NCBI GenBank assembly: GCA_016716665.1 | Contig: JADJVH010000012.1 | Coordinates: forward strand, 62,001 to 126,000 | Reading direction: 5' to 3' | DNA: 64,000 nucleotides | Source of the DNA: Candidatus Opimibacter iunctus | GTDB taxonomy: Bacteria > Bacteroidota > Bacteroidia > Chitinophagales > Saprospiraceae | Notes under the pieces: model-generated | Seen by the model: only the letters and a program-made list of their open reading frames with translations | Told to the model about the DNA's origin: nothing | Database searches by the model: none | Part shown: positions 61,522 to 64,000 of the stretch, one piece after another | Numbering within the stretch: the first letter of the stretch is position 1 | How the letters are laid out: every line of letters starts with the position of its first letter | Made by a program: the position numbers and the translations under genes

Positions 61522-61944
61522 TTACAATCGTAAAGCCATCATCCTGGCTACCGCAGGGGATTGTTGCTCTTTAAGAATCAATTGACCGCTTCCTTTCACG
61601 TTGTCCAAAGTATTTCCTTCAATATAACTGATGACGGTCAACGAAGCTTTATCAACAATCGTAAGTGATGCATTTGAAAGTAACCTCAGGGAGTTGATCT
61701 CTATGTCTCCCACTTTTAAATAAGGTTGGGCAAATGTGGATGATGAGACATCAGGGATAATCACATCGGAAAATTCGTCTGGCAGGGAAGCAGAGCTCCA
61801 GTTTTGCGGACAAAACCAGTCACTCGTCATGCCTGGCGTGCCGCCTTTCCATGTAATCGTACGCTGAGCAAAGCCGGAGACGGTGCTCATGGCAAACAGG
61901 ATAGCGAGTATCCATTGCGTGCTGCTATATCTTGATGATCTCAT
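61522..61944 (-). CDS. Small exported protein
   Basis: The 140-residue protein starts at ATG (complement of 61942-61944), followed by a signal peptide (WILAILFAMSTVSGFAQ). The frame is open to 62034 but that part is not signal-like. The mature part begins TITWKGGTPGMTSDWFCPQN and contains LPDEFSDVIIPDVSSS and a run of short strands (LRLLSNASLTIVDKASLTV). This WxG...DWxxxxNW...P...DVIIP pattern is common at the start of T9SS beta-solenoid proteins, but no sorting domain follows. It may be a short or truncated member. It overlaps no neighbour and is convergent with the DHODH-like gene, 3 bases apart. Confidence 0.7.
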   Translation of the reverse strand: MRSSRYSSTQWILAILFAMSTVSGFAQRTITWKGGTPGMTSDWFCPQNWSSASLPDEFSDVIIPDVSSSTFAQPYLKVGDIEINSLRLLSNASLTIVDKASLTVISYIEGNTLDNVKGSGQLILKEQQSPAVARMMALRL

Positions 61945-62261
61945 AAGTTTTTGTTTGGATTGAAATTCAATCACTCGGGTATAGAACTGATTTTGCTGTC
62001 CTATGTTGCAAAATGGAGAGAAAAGAAACATCATGTAGTGGTGAGAATGCAGGACGCCAAATTAAACCTGTGAATTATGTAAGCCCTTTATATAATTGTG
62101 CAACACATCCTCCGGAAATAGCTACAACCTTTGTGCTTTGCTCATGCAGGTGCCATTTAACAGGTTTACCATGTTAAAATTTAAGATCGCCCACCCTGTG
62201 TCACACACCAGCAGAACAATGTGGTGAAACCATAATAAAAATGTAATTCTAGTTTATTGAG

Positions 62262-62292
62262 GGGGCCGTCGGTGAGGACGGTCCTTTTTTTT
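62262..62292 (+). terminator. Orphan intrinsic terminator
   Basis: GGGGCCGTC-GGTGAG-GACGGTCC followed by T8. The stem contains one G-T wobble. No + strand gene ends within 700 bases upstream, so it may end a small RNA. A word array begins at the end of its T tract. Confidence 0.7.
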
Positions 62293-62324
62293 GTAAGAAG
62301 GTAAGACAGTAAGAAAGTAAGAGG
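62293..62324. repeat. GTAAGACA word array
   Basis: GTAAGAAG, GTAAGACA, GTAAGAAA, GTAAGAGG follow directly after a terminator T tract. A 20-base piece is identical to the array at 16746. Confidence 0.8.
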
Positions 62325-62650
62325 CAGTGGGACCAGTCCTGGCCTTTCAGGTTAAGGCGGAAGGTAACAAAGTTTAGCCCTATATCTCTTGAATGCCGGG
62401 TGGTCACACTAGTTTAAGCGGGATAAGATCACAGTAAAAAACAACTCACGAGAATCGCCAATATTTCCTTGACCCACTCGCATTCCTGATCTCACCAACT
62501 TTTTGCATCCTTTAGTGCGTCGTCCCTAACTTCCTCACTCAATGACTTCATTGCAGATATTTGTGAAGGGATATTTTACTCCTTCACAAATCTTCCGATA
62601 TAGGTAGCTGACATATTTTCAGCTATCACAATGTAATAACCCGGCGTCAA

Positions 62651-63904
62651 TTAGCTCCCATCAATACCATACCCCTTTTCCTGATGTGCCAATATCAATT
62701 GCCCGGGCGTGTTGTACACCTTCACCATGACATCCTGAATACCTTCAATATTAATTTTTCCACTTGTAGGATTTGGATAGAGGTTAAGCGGCAAAACTTC
62801 TAACAATCGCACAGCGGATGTTTCACGTATGATGCGCTGGATATCCAATTTGGATCCGGCAGATGCCTGGTATCCTGAAAGCAGATACTGGTTGTCCGAT
62901 GTAAAATGTAGTGATCTCAGTGTCCCTACTTCATAAGATTCAATCTCAGTAAACAGGGTATCGGCTACTTCAAAAATCGTGAGCACTCCATCATACCCTC
63001 CGCAGACCATATACCGCCCGGTCCGGTCAAACGCGACAGCATAATTGTAATGCAAATAAACAGGCATAACACCTTCCTGCGTGAGCGAGGCTATGTCAAT
63101 CACGGCAATAGCCCCATTGGAATACCCACCTCCCACAGCTAATTTCAATTTGCCTCGTTGAAAGAAGAATTCCGGTGAATATGTGCTTTCGATACCAGGG
63201 GTACTCACCTCATATAGCGTTTTTAAACCAACATTCACCACATACACATAGGGCTGTTCGTACCCTCCATTGAGCGCGAAATAATCACCTCCGGGTGAGA
63301 ACGCCAACCATGTGGCCTCATCTATCGAAAAAGTACCGCTACCGATTGTATCTATGGTCTGGAGAGTTCCTGTCGCAGTATCATAGGCAGCCATTCCGAC
63401 AGACGTATTGCCATTGTCATATAGAACAAGTGCAACCTTGGAAAGATCATTTGATAGACGCATGGATCTGATTCCTTTTTCCAGGGCCTCCCGGGAAATG
63501 TTCTCCCCAATCCCTGTAACTCTCCAAAGTGTATCCTTCATTACATACAGTAACTCGGCTTCATCAATAAAACTAATGCCAGATAACAAACCATAACCAG
63601 GTATTTTGGCGAGCATAGAATCCCGCCTGAAGTCATAGATTGCAAGCGTATCCTTTACTCCCGAACCATTACTGATGCTGTAGGCGATCAACTGATGCGT
63701 TGAATCGAAATAGCTGTCAATCATGCCCACGCTATAATTGCCATTGTGGTAAAGCGTCCGGATGATCTCCAGGCCAGTGATATCCTGAGCCGAAAGTGGC
63801 TTGAAACTCAGTATGGAAAAGAGATAAACAGAAAGAAATGCATACAGACGGAATGCCTGTGCGAAAGTGATGTGATGTGCTGGTGTATACATTTTCTGTA
63901 CCAT
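62651..63904 (-). CDS. T9SS beta-propeller (WD40-like) protein, stop inside the sorting domain
   Basis: The 417-residue frame has a signal peptide near residues 10-40 (AFRLYAFLSVYLFSILSF ... LSAQ) and then a beta-propeller of about 340 residues with IAYSISNGSGVKDTLAIYDF, GGYSNGAIAVIDI and YMVCGGYDGVLTIFEV. It begins a sorting domain (LPLNLYPNPTSGKINIEG) but stops at TAA (62651-62653) after GIDGS. The same frame continues LTPGYYIVIAENMSATYIG...FVKE to TAA at 62576-62578, a complete sorting domain. One base change (for example CAA to TAA) explains it. As read, the protein would not be exported by T9SS. The start could also be a later ATG. Confidence 0.8.
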   Translation of the reverse strand: MVQKMYTPAHHITFAQAFRLYAFLSVYLFSILSFKPLSAQDITGLEIIRTLYHNGNYSVGMIDSYFDSTHQLIAYSISNGSGVKDTLAIYDFRRDSMLAKIPGYGLLSGISFIDEAELLYVMKDTLWRVTGIGENISREALEKGIRSMRLSNDLSKVALVLYDNGNTSVGMAAYDTATGTLQTIDTIGSGTFSIDEATWLAFSPGGDYFALNGGYEQPYVYVVNVGLKTLYEVSTPGIESTYSPEFFFQRGKLKLAVGGGYSNGAIAVIDIASLTQEGVMPVYLHYNYAVAFDRTGRYMVCGGYDGVLTIFEVADTLFTEIESYEVGTLRSLHFTSDNQYLLSGYQASAGSKLDIQRIIRETSAVRLLEVLPLNLYPNPTSGKINIEGIQDVMVKVYNTPGQLILAHQEKGYGIDGS

Positions 63905-64000
63905 AACACATCTTTTTTAGTGATACTTCAAAATTAGGGGTAAATACAATATGGTAGGGAGAAAAAATGAGGAAGCAGGAGATAGGAGGCAGGAGATAGG
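63905..64000. repeat. Window end with a word array
   Basis: 63970-64000 (AGGAAGCAGGAGATAGGAGG...) is another purine-rich word array that runs off the window edge. No gene is visible in the last 96 bases. Confidence 0.55.

Larger units (their letters stand above)
61945..62575. other. Gene-free gap with orphan terminator
   Basis: 631 bases without a supported gene. 62262-62292 holds a + strand terminator with no gene in front of it. The upstream 150 bases contain CAACCTTTGTGC, a weak match to a -7 box. 62325-62575 shows no structure that I can interpret, apart from the far end, which holds the disconnected 3' codons of the next minus-strand gene (62576-62650). Confidence 0.4.

Noticed and set aside
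1..64000. tRNA or rRNA genes
   Set aside because: I looked for TTCGANTC-type T-loops with flanking acceptor stems and for conserved rRNA words on both strands and recognised none. A covariance-model scan would be decisive.

Overview
The window looks like a chromosomal segment from a Bacteroidota bacterium, most likely of the Saprospiria/Saprospiraceae type. The evidence is a SusC/SusD pair, six secreted proteins with type IX secretion (T9SS) C-terminal sorting domains (two of them broken), an OmpA protein with thrombospondin-3 repeats, a FISUMP lipoprotein, TAnnTTTG-like promoter elements and DUF3667/DUF3267 proteins. I saw no rRNA, tRNA, CRISPR array or prophage.

Layout. 0-11.3 kb is mostly housekeeping: the 3' end of a 3-hydroxyanthranilate dioxygenase gene, an LpxH-like phosphoesterase, a TonB-C protein, two tandem Hsp20 genes, a DUF3267 membrane protein, a pirin, an overlapping operon (cytochrome c lipoprotein, anmK, NAD-dependent epimerase), a LysM lytic transglycosylase and thrS. 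11.6-27.6 kb is rich in surface proteins: two paralogous T9SS proteins, a response regulator with a TPR histidine kinase, a beta-helix T9SS protein, a repeat-rich fibre with an S74 chaperone domain, and a HigBA toxin-antitoxin pair. 27.6-38.5 kb is mixed: a SRPBCC protein, a GNAT, a palindrome cluster with a broken REP-associated transposase, an AAA ATPase with a duplicated N-terminal domain, a methyltransferase overlapping an atypical pyruvate kinase, an ArsR/ArsM unit with two matching operators, a GDSL hydrolase, a metallophosphoesterase and a frameshifted DUF3667 gene. 38.6-53.8 kb holds exported functions: an esterase, a GH99-like T9SS protein, FISUMP and OmpA proteins, a secreted cyanophycinase-like peptidase, and a four-gene SusC-SusD-lipoprotein-lipoprotein operon. 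54.4-61.5 kb is a redox cluster: a GltD-like Fe-S flavoprotein, pyruvate:ferredoxin oxidoreductase and a dihydroorotate-dehydrogenase-like protein. The end carries a small exported protein and a beta-propeller T9SS protein.

Two genome-scale patterns cut across the genes. First, many intergenic gaps hold arrays of 7-8 bp words (variants of GTAAGACA, AACGTGAG, GAGCATGA, GAGCAAG), several starting at a stop codon, plus at least three longer dispersed repeat families. One long repeat occurs as inverted copies 4.3 kb apart, and one copy supplies about 100 codons of the lytic transglycosylase reading frame. Second, five genes are disrupted by single events: three one-base indels in short homopolymers and two in-frame TAA codons, with recognisable coding sequence on the far side of each. 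These are either real decay or sequence errors; the sequence alone cannot decide.

All family assignments come from reading the translations by eye. No database search was run.
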